Part shown: piece after piece, positions 29,399 through 41,200 of the stretch | How positions within the stretch are numbered: position 1 is the first letter of the stretch | Layout: every line of letters starts with the position of its first letter | Assembly (NCBI GenBank): GCA_946544235.1 | Contig: CAMNMC010000070.1 | Coordinates: 1 to 64,000 of the forward strand | Reading direction: 5' to 3' | Length of the DNA: 64,000 nucleotides | Source: an uncultured Lachnospiraceae bacterium | Lineage (GTDB): Bacteria > Bacillota > Clostridia > Lachnospirales > Lachnospiraceae | Notes under the pieces: model-generated | Seen by the model: only the letters and a program-made list of their open reading frames with translations | What the model was told of the DNA's origin: nothing | Database searches by the model: none | Program-made: the position numbers and the translations under genes

Positions 29399-32018
29399 CG
29401 GAAACAGCATAATGAACAGAGGATACTACGGACTTCCGGAGATGACTAATCACAGCGGACTTCACACGAATGCTGTCCTCGGTTTTCTGAATATAATATT
29501 TAAGATAATTGATGAAGAAAAGCCCGGTAACATAGCTGTGGCTTTCGATCTTCATGCACCAACATTCAGACATAAGATGTTTGAGGCTTATAAGGGTACA
29601 CGTAAATCAATGGATCCTGAGCTGAGAGAGCAGTTCCCTGAAATTAAGAAGCTGCTTAAAGCAATGGGTGTAACGATAATAGAAAGAGAAGGACTTGAGG
29701 CTGATGATATCATCGGAACCATGTCTGTTATAGGAGAAAATGCAGGATACAGTGTTACTGTTCTCTCAGGAGACAGAGATCTGCTGCAGCTTGCAACCGA
29801 CAAGGTTCTGATAAGGATACCCAAGACCAAAGCCGGAAAAACGACTATCGAGGATTATTATGCTTCAGATGTTATGGAGGCATATAAGGTTACACCGAAG
29901 GAGTTTATCGATCTTAAGGGACTTATGGGAGATACTTCTGATAATATTCCGGGAGTTCCGAAGGTTGGACCAAAGACTGCCGAAGGATTTATTACAAAAT
30001 ACCATTCGATAGAAGGACTTTATGAGCATCTTGATGAGATAAAGGCAGGTGTTACCAAACAGAATCTGATCGAATATAAGGAACAGGCGTTTCTGTCAAG
30101 AACGCTTGCAACCATTAAGCTTGACTGTGAGCTTGGAGTTTCTATAGAGGATACAGCTATATCGGATGAAAGGATGTTTTCTGCCGAAGCTTATGATATT
30201 CTGAATGAACTAGAACTGAAAAGCTTTCTCGGTAGATTCAGCTTTGAAGAAAAGAAGGATGAAAGCCGTGAAATGCTGCTTACCGATGTTAATGCTGATG
30301 GTTTAGACAGTGCTTTGGAGAAGCTTATTGGGCTGGCGGCAAAATCAGGTCATGCAGGATTGTTCCCTGTAACTGACAGTGACGGCAGTTTGATCGGCTC
30401 AGCAATATGCATTGAAGCGGATATATTTATTATAAGAGATATGGGAGCGGTTTCGACCGGGCAGATATACAGAAGGCTGCAGGACGAAAATATTACGGTT
30501 AGCTTTATAGGTCTTAAGGAATATATAAATCTTCTCGATATTGATGAAGAGGATGAGGTTTTTGATATCGGTGTTGCCGCATATCTTATCAATCCTCTGA
30601 GAAACGGATATGAATATAATGATATAGCAAGGGATTTTCTGGGCGAAAGCTATCCGGACAGGAAGGAAATGATAGGCAAAGAGCCTGTCAATATCTTCAT
30701 GTTTGATGAAGAAAAATTCAGGAAATACATTTCATACGCGTCTTCGACAGCCTACAGGGCTTATGATAAGATTTCCGAAGAGATATTTGCCGATGAAAAG
30801 CTTGCCGGACTTTATACAGATATAGAATTTCCGCTTATATTTGTACTGGACAGCATGGAAAAGGCCGGTATAGCGGTTAACAGAGAAGAACTCGTATCCT
30901 TCGGTGAAGGGCTTAAGGAAAGAATAGAAGTGCTTAAGAATATGATATACGAGGGCGCAGGCGAAGAGTTCAATATCAATTCGACTAAGAAGCTTGGTGA
31001 AATACTGTTTGAGAAGCTTGGATTGCCGAACGGAAAGAAGACCAAGACAGGCTACTCGACCAATGCCGAGGTGCTGGAGAAGCTTAAAAATGAGCACCCA
31101 ATTATTTCACTTATTCTTGAATACAGACAGCTCAGTAAGCTGCTTTCAACCTATGTTGAGGGTCTGCTTTCCTGTGTAGCTTCAGATGGCAGGATACACA
31201 GCCACTTTAATCAGACTGTTACAGCAACAGGAAGAATAAGCAGTACAGAGCCAAATCTTCAGAACATCCCTATGAGAACAGGAATCGGAAGAGAGCTGAG
31301 AAAAGCATTTGTTCCTAAAGAAAACTGTGTTTTTGTCGATGCGGATTATTCTCAGATTGAACTGAAATGTATGGCTCATATGTCAGGTGACGAAAAGCTG
31401 ATAGGCGCTTTTCAAAGCGGAAGAGATATTCATGCAATGACTGCTTCGGAGGTTTTCGGCGTTTCACAGGAAGATGTGACCTCAGATATGAGAAGAAAGG
31501 CCAAGGCTGTTAATTTTGGTATTATTTACGGTATCAGTGCCTTTGGACTCGGTCAGGATCTTGATATAAGCAGAAAAGAGGCTCAGGACTATATTGATAA
31601 ATATTTTGAAACCTATCCACGGGTTAAGGTTTATCTTGATGCACTTATCGCTTCGGCTAAGAAGAGCGGTAGTGTTTCAACTCTTTTCGGACGTAAGAGA
31701 CCGGTTCCGGAGCTCAGCAGTTCGAACTTTATGCAGAGAAGCTTTGGTGAGAGAATAGCCATGAATTCTCCTATACAGGGAACGGCAGCCGATATCATTA
31801 AGCTTGCGATGATCTCTGTTTATGAGGAACTGGCTAAGAGAGGTCTTAAGTCCAGACTTATCCTTCAGATACATGATGAACTTCTTATCGAGGCATATAA
31901 GGATGAAGTGGAAGAGGTTTCTCAGCTTCTTAAGGAATGCATGGAAAAGGTTGTTACCCTGTCCGTACCGCTTACTGCGGATGTTCATGAGGGGACAAGC
32001 CTCTATGATGCAAAGTGA
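29376..32018 (+). CDS. polA: DNA polymerase I
   Basis: 5' nuclease LLIDGNSIMNRGYYGLP; polymerase motif A DADYSQIELKCMAHMSGD; motif C QIHDELLIEA. Confidence 0.97.
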   Translation: MKKLLLIDGNSIMNRGYYGLPEMTNHSGLHTNAVLGFLNIIFKIIDEEKPGNIAVAFDLHAPTFRHKMFEAYKGTRKSMDPELREQFPEIKKLLKAMGVTIIEREGLEADDIIGTMSVIGENAGYSVTVLSGDRDLLQLATDKVLIRIPKTKAGKTTIEDYYASDVMEAYKVTPKEFIDLKGLMGDTSDNIPGVPKVGPKTAEGFITKYHSIEGLYEHLDEIKAGVTKQNLIEYKEQAFLSRTLATIKLDCELGVSIEDTAISDERMFSAEAYDILNELELKSFLGRFSFEEKKDESREMLLTDVNADGLDSALEKLIGLAAKSGHAGLFPVTDSDGSLIGSAICIEADIFIIRDMGAVSTGQIYRRLQDENITVSFIGLKEYINLLDIDEEDEVFDIGVAAYLINPLRNGYEYNDIARDFLGESYPDRKEMIGKEPVNIFMFDEEKFRKYISYASSTAYRAYDKISEEIFADEKLAGLYTDIEFPLIFVLDSMEKAGIAVNREELVSFGEGLKERIEVLKNMIYEGAGEEFNINSTKKLGEILFEKLGLPNGKKTKTGYSTNAEVLEKLKNEHPIISLILEYRQLSKLLSTYVEGLLSCVASDGRIHSHFNQTVTATGRISSTEPNLQNIPMRTGIGRELRKAFVPKENCVFVDADYSQIELKCMAHMSGDEKLIGAFQSGRDIHAMTASEVFGVSQEDVTSDMRRKAKAVNFGIIYGISAFGLGQDLDISRKEAQDYIDKYFETYPRVKVYLDALIASAKKSGSVSTLFGRKRPVPELSSSNFMQRSFGERIAMNSPIQGTAADIIKLAMISVYEELAKRGLKSRLILQIHDELLIEAYKDEVEEVSQLLKECMEKVVTLSVPLTADVHEGTSLYDAK

Positions 32019-32092
32019 TATAAAGATTTTTTCCTGATGATTGATGTTTTTAATTGCTGTTTTAAATCAATAAGATAATGGGGTAGTTATAA

Positions 32093-32713
32093 ATGAAGGT
32101 TATAGGTATTACCGGAGGTATAGGTTCAGGGAAGAGCCGTGTGCTTAAATATATATCTGAAAAACAGGGCGTTTATATCCTGAAAGCGGACAGGCTGGCC
32201 GAGAGACTCATGAATAAGGGTGAAAGGATATATATGGCTGTTACCAAAGCCTTTGGTGATGAAATATTAAATGAATCCGGAGAGATCAACCGTGCTGCTC
32301 TGGCGGCAATCGTATTCAGTGATCCGGATAAACTAAAACTGCTTAACAGCCTGACTCATCCTGCTGTCAGAGAAGAGATAATGGATATGATAGATCTTGC
32401 TGACGGCGGCTTTATCAGGAATGACAGACATGAGGAGATAAAGCTCTTTTTCATCGAAGCCGCTCTTCTTATAGAAGAAGGCTACAAAGCAATATGCGAT
32501 AATATGGTTTTTGTTTATGCGGACAGGGATGTACGTATAGAAAGACTTATGGATGGAAGAGGATACACGAGGGAGAAATGTCTGTCTGTTATGAAAAACC
32601 AGAAGGATGATGATTTTTACCGTGAAAATTCGGATATCGTTATCGATAATTCTTATGATTTCGGAATGACCGAGAGAGTTATCGATGATGTTTTTAAGAA
32701 ATATTTTGATTGA
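32093..32713 (+). CDS. coaE: Dephospho-CoA kinase
   Basis: VIGITGGIGSGKSRVLKYIS..ILKADRLAERLMNKG. Confidence 0.93.
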   Translation: MKVIGITGGIGSGKSRVLKYISEKQGVYILKADRLAERLMNKGERIYMAVTKAFGDEILNESGEINRAALAAIVFSDPDKLKLLNSLTHPAVREEIMDMIDLADGGFIRNDRHEEIKLFFIEAALLIEEGYKAICDNMVFVYADRDVRIERLMDGRGYTREKCLSVMKNQKDDDFYRENSDIVIDNSYDFGMTERVIDDVFKKYFD

Positions 32714-32801
32714 TTATTATCCGATTTATGGTAAAATTGAGTTGTGGTCTGTGTGACTATTTACTAGATAGAATTACTTGGTTTTTTGGGGGTATTTTGT
32801 T

Positions 32802-34547
32802 GTGACCAGGGATTTTGTAGAATCTACTACCAGCAGATTTATTTTGTTGCGTATCATAACTTATGTCGGGCTGGCGTTATATACTGTTTGCACAAAGATG
32901 GCGGGGCTTTCTAATGATAATAAAGTGGCGGTTTATTTCGGCGCCGTTTATATCGTATGCCTTCTTGGCGATCTTTATTGTAAATTTAAAGACTGTCTTT
33001 TCAGAAGTAAATTCCAGACAATTAAGTGCATAGTTCAGCTTGGCCTTCTTACGGCCGGCTGCTTTATAACCAAGATCAACGCTGTTGAGTTCATTGGTGT
33101 TGTTGTTGCGTATTTTTGTATCTATCTTGAATTCATTCTTTTTGATCTGTCCTTTGACAGTATGATACTGCTTTATAAGAAAATACTGGGTGGTGTCCTT
33201 ATTGCACTGGGCTGTTTCAGATCGATCGGCGGAAGCATGGATACATATATGCTTATAATTTCCGGGCTCTGTACAACCGGAATTATATGCATAACCTTTG
33301 CTGTATCAGATTACTACAACGGAACAGTTGCCCATTATGACAAAACCATCGGAAGCCTTAATTCCAACAATGAGAGTCTGGTTAAAGAAAATGCCAGTCT
33401 CAGAACATATCAGGACAAGCTTAATCAGGTTAATAATCTGATCAATTATCAGAAGATCGATCTTGCCAAGGCCAATAATGATCTTAAGGCGCTTAATGCC
33501 GACATCAGAACCCTTGTCGAGATAATGAAAAATGTTTCCATGACCAATGATGTTCCGAAGGGTATGAATATCCTTCTTGATAACATAATGAGAGACCGTA
33601 AACCTGATATATGCGGCTTTTATATCAGGGAAAATGTATTTATTGATAATGAGCCATATATGGCTATACGCACTGCCAGAGAGGGCAGTAATGATGCGCC
33701 TGCTTCGAACAAGGCTGCTGAGAAGCTGCTCGGACTTAATTTCAGAGAGATATTTAATACTGTTGCATCAAGAAAGAATAATGATATCTATGAGATGAGG
33801 ATAGATGGTACCGTACATAACAGTTCCGAGGATTTCGGCCTCAGTATGGCCAATCTTGTTATATTCCCGGCTATTCTTGATAATGAGCTTTATGGAATCC
33901 TTCTTGTTGGCGACAGAAGCTCAGGCTTCTTTGAAGGCGGTTATTCCTTCTTTGAATCTGCTGTTGTAAACCTTTCGGTTTCTCTTAAAAATACGCTTCT
34001 TTATCTGCAGATGCAGGATATGGCAAGACGTGACGGACTTACGGGTATTTATAACAGGGCATATTTCAACGAGATATTCTATAACATCTCCATGAAAGCA
34101 GCTGATGAGAATGGTTATCTTTCGGTAGCTATGCTTGATATTGATAAGTTTAAGAATGTTAATGATACTTATGGCCATCTGGCAGGTGATGCTGTGATCA
34201 AAATGGTTGCAAATGTAGTTAATTCCTTTGCAAAGCAGCATAAGGGAGTTGCCTGCAGATATGGTGGAGAGGAGTTCCTCCTTATACTTCCGGGTAAGAA
34301 TGTTGAGGATGCTTATAATACGGTAACCGAGATGCATGACGCCATAAAGGCATCGGAGGTGGAATTTGAGCAGTACAAGATACATGTCAATTCAAGTATA
34401 GGTATTGCGTCATTCCCAGAGACGACCAAAACAGTTCATGAACTTCTGAGCAGATCAGACGAAGCTATGTACTATGGTAAGGAACATGGACGTGGCGTTG
34501 TAATTATCGATGGACGGGAAGAGGAGACCCTAGAAAAACGTAAGTAA
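32802..34547 (+). CDS. GGDEF diguanylate cyclase with N-terminal membrane domain and central GAF-like region
   Basis: RDGLTGIYNRAYFNEIF..DIDKFKNVNDTYGHLAGD..CRYGGEEFLLILPG; several N-terminal TM segments; GTG start likely (track start 32778). Confidence 0.92.
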   Translation: MTRDFVESTTSRFILLRIITYVGLALYTVCTKMAGLSNDNKVAVYFGAVYIVCLLGDLYCKFKDCLFRSKFQTIKCIVQLGLLTAGCFITKINAVEFIGVVVAYFCIYLEFILFDLSFDSMILLYKKILGGVLIALGCFRSIGGSMDTYMLIISGLCTTGIICITFAVSDYYNGTVAHYDKTIGSLNSNNESLVKENASLRTYQDKLNQVNNLINYQKIDLAKANNDLKALNADIRTLVEIMKNVSMTNDVPKGMNILLDNIMRDRKPDICGFYIRENVFIDNEPYMAIRTAREGSNDAPASNKAAEKLLGLNFREIFNTVASRKNNDIYEMRIDGTVHNSSEDFGLSMANLVIFPAILDNELYGILLVGDRSSGFFEGGYSFFESAVVNLSVSLKNTLLYLQMQDMARRDGLTGIYNRAYFNEIFYNISMKAADENGYLSVAMLDIDKFKNVNDTYGHLAGDAVIKMVANVVNSFAKQHKGVACRYGGEEFLLILPGKNVEDAYNTVTEMHDAIKASEVEFEQYKIHVNSSIGIASFPETTKTVHELLSRSDEAMYYGKEHGRGVVIIDGREEETLEKRK

Positions 34548-34671
34548 TATATCGATCATCCGAATATGCTGTCTATGAATAATACTTAGGATGCTGAGAT
34601 TTATATATGATATTATGACAATACGGTCGGGCAGTTTTTTTACCCGATTATTATAAAAGGAGAGAAAAATA

Positions 34672-35859
34672 ATGAAGATACTTGTTATCAATGCCGGTTC
34701 GACAACTCTTAAATATCAGTTGATCAATTCTGAGGATGAGTCTGTTATAGCAAAGGGACTCTGCGAGAGAATTGGAGGGACCGGAGTAATCAATTATAAT
34801 AAGAGAGACGGAAGCAAGGCCAGTGAGACTGTGGAAATGCCGGATCACAGCGTTGCTCTTAAGCTGGTTATTGACAGACTGACAGATCCTGATTTTGGAC
34901 TTGTAAAGGATCTTTCGGAAATAGGTGCTGTAGGTCACAGAGTTGTTCATGGAGGAGAGAGCTTCTCTTCATCAGTGGTTGTTGATGATGCGATAATTGA
35001 AGAAATAAGAGCCTGCAGTGATCTTGCGCCTCTTCATAATCCGGCCAATATACTCGGTATTAATGCCTGCAGAAAGCTTATGCCGGGCGTTCCGAACGTG
35101 GCAGTTTTTGATACTGCATTTCATCAGACGATGCCTGAGAAGGCTTATATTTACGGTCTTCCATATTCTTATTATGAAAAATACAAGGTCAGAAGATATG
35201 GCTTCCACGGAACAAGCCACAGCTTTGTGAGTAAGAGAGCGATAGAACTGCTTGGCAAGCCTGCAGAGGAGACCAAGGTTATTGTATGTCATCTGGGCGG
35301 CGGCGCCAGCATAACTGCAGTAAATGGCGGCAAATCAGTTGACACCTCCATGGGAATGACTCCTCTTGAAGGACTTATCATGGGTACAAGATCAGGAAGT
35401 ATCGATCCGGCTATTATCGAGTATATCGCTCATAAGGAAGAATCGGGTATAGATGATATAATGAATACGCTCAACAAGAAATCAGGCATCTATGGTATAT
35501 CCGGTATCTCAAGTGATATGAGAGATATTGATGCAGGATATGTACAGGGTGATAAGAAGGCTACAATAGCATTTAAAGTATTCTGTTATCAGGCAGCAAA
35601 GCTTATCGGCGGATACATCGCTGCAATGAATGGAGTTGATTCTATAGTATTTACTGCAGGTATCGGTGAGCATGATAATCTTGTTCGTGAAGAGATACTG
35701 AGTTACTTTGGATATCTCGGAATAACCGTTGATAAAGAGGCTAATGATAAATGCCACGATGAGGCTCTTATCAGTACAGCTGATTCTAAAGTCAGGGTTT
35801 TTGTTATTCCGACAAATGAGGAGCTTGCAATCGCAAGAGAAACAGCTGCACTTGTTTAA
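34672..35859 (+). CDS. ackA: Acetate kinase
   Basis: MKILVINAGSTTLKYQLI..GHRVVHGGE..VFDTAFHQTMPEKAYIYGLPY..RRYGFHGTSH. Confidence 0.97.
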   Translation: MKILVINAGSTTLKYQLINSEDESVIAKGLCERIGGTGVINYNKRDGSKASETVEMPDHSVALKLVIDRLTDPDFGLVKDLSEIGAVGHRVVHGGESFSSSVVVDDAIIEEIRACSDLAPLHNPANILGINACRKLMPGVPNVAVFDTAFHQTMPEKAYIYGLPYSYYEKYKVRRYGFHGTSHSFVSKRAIELLGKPAEETKVIVCHLGGGASITAVNGGKSVDTSMGMTPLEGLIMGTRSGSIDPAIIEYIAHKEESGIDDIMNTLNKKSGIYGISGISSDMRDIDAGYVQGDKKATIAFKVFCYQAAKLIGGYIAAMNGVDSIVFTAGIGEHDNLVREEILSYFGYLGITVDKEANDKCHDEALISTADSKVRVFVIPTNEELAIARETAALV

Positions 35860-35941
35860 TTTGTTTCCGGGTGTTTACATGAGGTTTTTCTGCTGAAATA
35901 AACCGGACAGAAAAAAACGTTGAAAGAATAATAAAAAGTTG

Positions 35942-35970
35942 TTGACAAGTATATACCCTGTCTGTATAAT
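35942..35970 (+). promoter_or_regulatory. Consensus promoter TTGACA-17-TATAAT for rpmF
   Basis: Exact hexamers, 17-nt spacer. Confidence 0.92.
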
Positions 35971-36008
35971 ACAGAAAGTGTGATTTTCGTAAGGGAGGTG
36001 TTTCCGAT

Positions 36009-36188
36009 ATGTCAATTTGTCCAAAGAACAAGACTTCTAAGGCTAGAAGAGATAAAAGAAGAGCAAACTGGAAGATGACTTCTCCAAATCTTGTTAAGTG
36101 CAGCAAGTGTGGCTCACTCATGGTTCCTCACAGAGTATGTCAGAACTGCGGATCTTACAACAAGAAGGAGATCGTTTCAGTTGATTAA
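36009..36188 (+). CDS. rpmF: Ribosomal protein L32
   Basis: 59-aa ORF below the track cutoff: MSICPKNKTSKARRDKRRANWKMTSPNLVKCSKCGSLMVPHRVCQNCGSYNKKEIVSVD; RBS gggaggtg. Confidence 0.95.
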   Translation: MSICPKNKTSKARRDKRRANWKMTSPNLVKCSKCGSLMVPHRVCQNCGSYNKKEIVSVD

Positions 36189-36207
36189 TCTTGGTTTATA
36201 GATTATT

Positions 36208-36237
36208 AAAAAAAGCCGTCATTGTACGGCTTTTTTT
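36208..36237 (+). terminator. Intrinsic terminator
   Basis: aaaaaaagccgt-cattgt-acggcttttttt. Confidence 0.95.
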
Positions 36238-36317
36238 AATGCTTTGTATAGAACAGGAAACAGCGTTACTATTTTATAAATTCCTCCGGGGGATGAGTCT
36301 CGGCGCAAATAGGTGCT

Positions 36318-36334
36318 GCCTGCCGGTGGCAGGC
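36318..36334 (+). other. 7-bp perfect hairpin GCCTGCC-GGT-GGCAGGC in plsX upstream region
   Basis: Direct inspection. Confidence 0.6.
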
Positions 36335-36441
36335 GTTTACGATTGAGCATATGTTGATTAAAATCAGTTGCATAAATGCTGTATTTGTTCTAAAATAGTA
36401 AAAGCGTTTTTATGCCATAAACTATTCGGAGGTATATCAGG

Positions 36442-37476
36442 TTGAGCGATAAAAAGAAGGTAAATATAGTTATCGATACATTTGGCGGTGACAATGGCCC
36501 GGAGGTTGTTGTCAGAGGAGCCGTTAAGGGCCTGGAAGAAAACAGTAATGTTACGATATATCTTACTGGACATGAAGAGGAGCTGAAGAATCTTCTCAGC
36601 CAGTATGCATATGATAAAGACAGGATCAGGGTTGTAAATGCAACCGAGGAGATTACCTGTCATGACGCGCCTGTTGAGGCAGTCAAGAAAAAGAAGGATT
36701 CATCTCTTGTTGTAGCTCTTAATCTTGTGAAGGACGGAACCTGCGATGCATTTATTTCCGCAGGAAGCTCGGGAGCCATACTTGCCGGCGGACAGTTTGT
36801 GGTTGGTCGTACAAGAGGAATAAAGAGGACTCCACTTGGCGTTATGGTGCCAACCTCGGGTAAGCCGTCATTTCTTCTTGACTGTGGTGCAAATGTTGAT
36901 GCAAGACCAGAGGTTCTTGTTCAGTTTGCCAGAATGGGTTCAATCTATATGGAAAATATAGAAGGAAGAAAGAATCCTACCGTTGCAATCGTTAATATCG
37001 GTACAGAGGAAGAAAAAGGAAACGCTTTGGTTAAGGAGACCTATCCGCTGCTCAAGGCGTGCAAGGATATTAATTTCGTAGGAAGCATAGAGGCAAGAGA
37101 GATACCGGATGGCAAGGTAGATGTTATCGTAACCGAAGCCTTTGTGGGAAATGTCATAATCAAGCTTTATGAAGGCCTTGGTAAAACACTTCTTTCTGAG
37201 ATCAAAACCTCCATGCTGAGCTCATTTAAAAGTAAGGTGGGCGCGATTCTGGTTAAAAAGCCTATGAAGAAGACTCTTTCCAAGTTCAGTGCCAGCAATA
37301 AGGGTGGGGCACCGCTGCTCGGACTCAAGGGACTTGTTGTAAAGATTCATGGAAATGCCAAGGAAGGCGAGGTTATCAGTGCCATCAGACAGTGTAACGA
37401 GTTTGTACAGAAGGATGTCAGCGGCAAGATAATCGAAGGACTGATAGCTGAAGAAGAAAATGATAAATCCGAATAA
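36442..37476 (+). CDS. plsX: Phosphate acyltransferase PlsX
   Basis: NIVIDTFGGDNGPEVVVRGAV..SAGSSGAILAGGQFVVGRTRGIKRTPLGVMVPT; TTG start. Confidence 0.95.
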   Translation: MSDKKKVNIVIDTFGGDNGPEVVVRGAVKGLEENSNVTIYLTGHEEELKNLLSQYAYDKDRIRVVNATEEITCHDAPVEAVKKKKDSSLVVALNLVKDGTCDAFISAGSSGAILAGGQFVVGRTRGIKRTPLGVMVPTSGKPSFLLDCGANVDARPEVLVQFARMGSIYMENIEGRKNPTVAIVNIGTEEEKGNALVKETYPLLKACKDINFVGSIEAREIPDGKVDVIVTEAFVGNVIIKLYEGLGKTLLSEIKTSMLSSFKSKVGAILVKKPMKKTLSKFSASNKGGAPLLGLKGLVVKIHGNAKEGEVISAIRQCNEFVQKDVSGKIIEGLIAEEENDKSE

Positions 37477-37536
37477 TAAACCGGATATCAAAAACAAAAG
37501 TTATAATAAGTTTAGAATGGACAAGGTTGATCGATA

Positions 37537-38265
37537 ATGAATTATGGAGTTCATGATTATTCCGGACTTGAGGAAAGAATAGGATATCATTTTAAAGATA
37601 AGGGATACCTTGATACAGCTTTCACTCATAAATCATTTACAAATGAATATCGTTCGGAGGGAATATCTTCATATGAAAGGCTTGAATTTCTTGGTGATTC
37701 ACTTCTGGAATTTATCTCCAGCAGAGAATTGTATGACAGATATCCTGAAAAACCGGAAGGTGAACTGACGAAGCTTCGTGCAAGCCTTGTGTGTGAATAT
37801 ACGTTATCGCAGATAAGCCGTTCACTTGGGTATGGTGAATACCTCTATCTAAGCAGAGGCGAGGATATTACCGGCGGACGAGAGAGAAATTCGATACTGT
37901 GCGATCTGTTTGAATCAGTACTCGGAGCCATTTATCTTGACGGCGGACTTGAGCCTGCAAAGGATTATGTCATGAAACATCTGATGACTGATATTGAGAA
38001 GAAAGCTCTGTTTCATGATTCAAAATCGATACTTCAGGAGTATTCGCAGAAGTATGGATTTAATCTTATTTATAAGGAAATATCCGTGACAGGACCAGAT
38101 CATTGCCATGTATATACCGTTCAGGCGTGTATGGGACCTCTGGGTGAAGAAACGGAATATGAAAAAGGTGAAGCTAACACCAAAAAAGGCGCAGAACAGA
38201 TTGCGGCACATAAAACTCTTGTTAAACTTGGAATAAACGATCTGTCTGATGTTAAATATAAGTAG
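37537..38265 (+). CDS. rnc: Ribonuclease III
   Basis: YERLEFLGDSLLEFISSRELY..LCDLFESVLGAIYLDGG; C-terminal dsRBD. Confidence 0.96.
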   Translation: MNYGVHDYSGLEERIGYHFKDKGYLDTAFTHKSFTNEYRSEGISSYERLEFLGDSLLEFISSRELYDRYPEKPEGELTKLRASLVCEYTLSQISRSLGYGEYLYLSRGEDITGGRERNSILCDLFESVLGAIYLDGGLEPAKDYVMKHLMTDIEKKALFHDSKSILQEYSQKYGFNLIYKEISVTGPDHCHVYTVQACMGPLGEETEYEKGEANTKKGAEQIAAHKTLVKLGINDLSDVKYK

Positions 38266-38280
38266 AAGCGAGAAAATATC

Positions 38281-41200
38281 ATGTACTTAAAAAGTATAGA
38301 AGTAAACGGTTTTAAATCATTTGCAAATAAAATTGATTTTAAATTCAATGACGGTATAACAGCCATAGTTGGACCAAACGGCTCGGGCAAGAGTAATGTT
38401 GCAGATGCTGTAAGATGGGTTCTCGGTGAGCAGAGTGCATCAAAGCTCAGAGGCTCCAAGATGGAGGATGTCATATTTGCCGGTACTGAGCTTCGTAAAC
38501 CTCAGGGCTCAGCGTATGTTGCGATCACTCTGGACAACAGCGATCATAAGCTTCCTGTTGATTACAATGAGGTTACGGTTGCCAGACGAGTTTATCGTTC
38601 GGGTGAAAGTGAATATCTTATAAACGGTACGGTTACAAGACTTAAGGACGTTAATAAAATGTTCTTCGATACAGGTATCGGTAAAGAAGGATATTCAATT
38701 ATCGGTCAGGGTAAGATCGAGCAGATCCTGAGCGGAAAGCCTGATGAGAAGAGAGAGCTTTTTGATGAGGCTGCCGGTATAGTTAAATATAAGAAAAATA
38801 AAGCGGCTACCGAGAAGGCACTTCTTTCTGAACACCAGAATCTCAGCCGTGTCAATGATATACTGAGCGAGCTTTCAGGACGTGTGGGACCTCTTGCAAG
38901 ACAGTCCGAGAAGGCTAAGAAATATCTGGCTTTTAAGGAGGATCTCAAGGCACTTGAGGTTTCATCATTCCTGCTTGAGATTAACGAGATCAATCAGCAG
39001 CTTGAGAAGCATGATGAAGAGCTTTCCATCATGCAGGATGATACAAAGCGCCTGACTGATGAATTTGACCAGACAAGAACAAGATATGAAGAGCTTGAGA
39101 AGACTCTTGAAGAGAAGAATCAGGAGATTGACGATACCAGAGCCTTCATAAATGATAAGAAGCTTGAAAATGAAAAATCAGATGGTGAGATCAGAGTTCT
39201 TACTGAGCAGATTTCATCTGAAAATAAGAATAAGGAACTTATCCTCGGGGAGATACGTAAGACTGAAGAAAAGATAGAAGGTCTCGAGAAGGAACTTGAA
39301 GGATATAATGCCCAGAAGAAGGATTATAATGAAATAATTAAGGCGGCCGAAAAGGAAGTTTCCGGCAAGAAAAAGCAGTGTGATGAGCTTGAAACCGGTA
39401 TATCTTCCCTGGAGGAAGAGATTGAAACTGCTAAGAGTGAGATCATTGATTTCATTAATGAAGGCGGAACTCTGAAGGCCAAGGTCGGTCGTTATGATAC
39501 CATGCTTGAGAATATTTCGCTCAGGAAGACCGAACTCCAGCAGAAATATCTTTCTTTAAAGAGTGATGAAGCAAGATTCAGAGAAGAAAAGAAGAACTTT
39601 TCAGAATCTCTTGCAAGTGCTTCCGAGCTTCTCCGTGAGAATCAGGAGAAACACAAAAATGCCGAAAACGGTATCAGAAATAATACTGAGGAAGCATCTG
39701 CAGTTAAATCGGATATTACAAAGTATAATCAGCTTGTTGTAAGCCTTCGTTCAAGACATGACGCACTCCTTAATCTCACAGAGAGATATGAGGGTTATGG
39801 TAACAGTATTAAGCGCGTAATGGAGCAGAAGGACAGAAATCCCGGTATCATAGGCGTTGTAGCAGACATCGTTAAGGTTGATAAGGATTATGAGATAGCA
39901 ATCGAAACAGCTCTTGGTGGAAATATCCAGAATATCGTTACCGATACTGAAGAAACAGCCAAGAAGATGATACGATTCCTTAAGGAGAATAAAGCCGGAA
40001 GAGCTACATTTCTTCCTGCATCAAGTATTGTTGCAAGAGGCAGCGTTGACCCTGATGCGCTTAAGGAAAAGGGCGTTATTGGTCTTGCATCAAAGCTTGT
40101 AAAGGTTGATTCAAAATACCAGAACATAGTCGATAACCTTATCGGAAGAACCATAGTTGTTGATACAGTCGATAATGCCACAAAGCTTGCTGCAAAATAT
40201 AAGCAGTCTCTCAGACTGGTAACTCTTGAGGGCGAACTTATCAATCCGGGCGGATCCATGACCGGTGGTACCTTCAAGAATCAGAGTAATCTGCTTGGCC
40301 GTAAGAGAGAGCTTGATCAGCTTATTGAGGATATCAAGAAGGCAAGTACTTCACTTCAGAAGGCAAGGCAGAAGGAGACAGAACTTCTCATGAAGAGGGA
40401 GTCTCTTAAGGAAGAGAGAGATCGTCTGAATCAGGTTATCCAGAGACAGGGTATCGAAGAAAATACACTACGTATCAGCTTCGAGAATTCTTCGAGAAGT
40501 CTTGATGAGACTCTGCAGCTTTTTGATACGATCAAGAAAGAGAATCTTGAGCTTGATGAACAGATCAAGGATATCAATGTCAATAAGGATGAACTCTTCG
40601 ATGAGGGCAAGCAGAAGGAAAATGCCATTGAGGAGAGAAAACTCACTATTGCGGGTCTTGAGAAAAAGCTTGAGGATCTGAAAAATGAGAAGAAGCTTCG
40701 TGATGAGGAATATGCTTCACTTTCACTTAAAGCAGGAAGCATAAAGCAGCAGTACAGCTTCGTTGATCAGAATATAGAACGTGTTGAGGGAGATATTGAA
40801 AGAACCAGAGATGAGGCTGATTCATACAGAAGACGTCTTGATGAAGCCGGTTCAAACGAAGCATCCTTCAGCGAAAAGATTAAAAATCTTACAGAGCAGA
40901 GGAAGAAGAACGAGAAGACCATTGTTGAAAAAGGTGTTCTTCTTACTAAGCAAATAGAAGAAAAAGAAAATATAAATAAAAAACATAAGGAATTCCTGAA
41001 CCGTCGTGAAGAGCTGTCTCAGGAGATCAACAGACTCGATAAGGCTATATTTACTCTTAACGGTACCATAGAGAAGATCACCGAGAAGAAGGATGCCCAG
41101 ATCAATTATATGTGGGAGGAATATGAGCTTACCTACCAGTCTGCGCAGGCACTTCCGAAGACCGGTGAGGAGAAGAGCAGAACAACTCTCAGGAAAGAAA

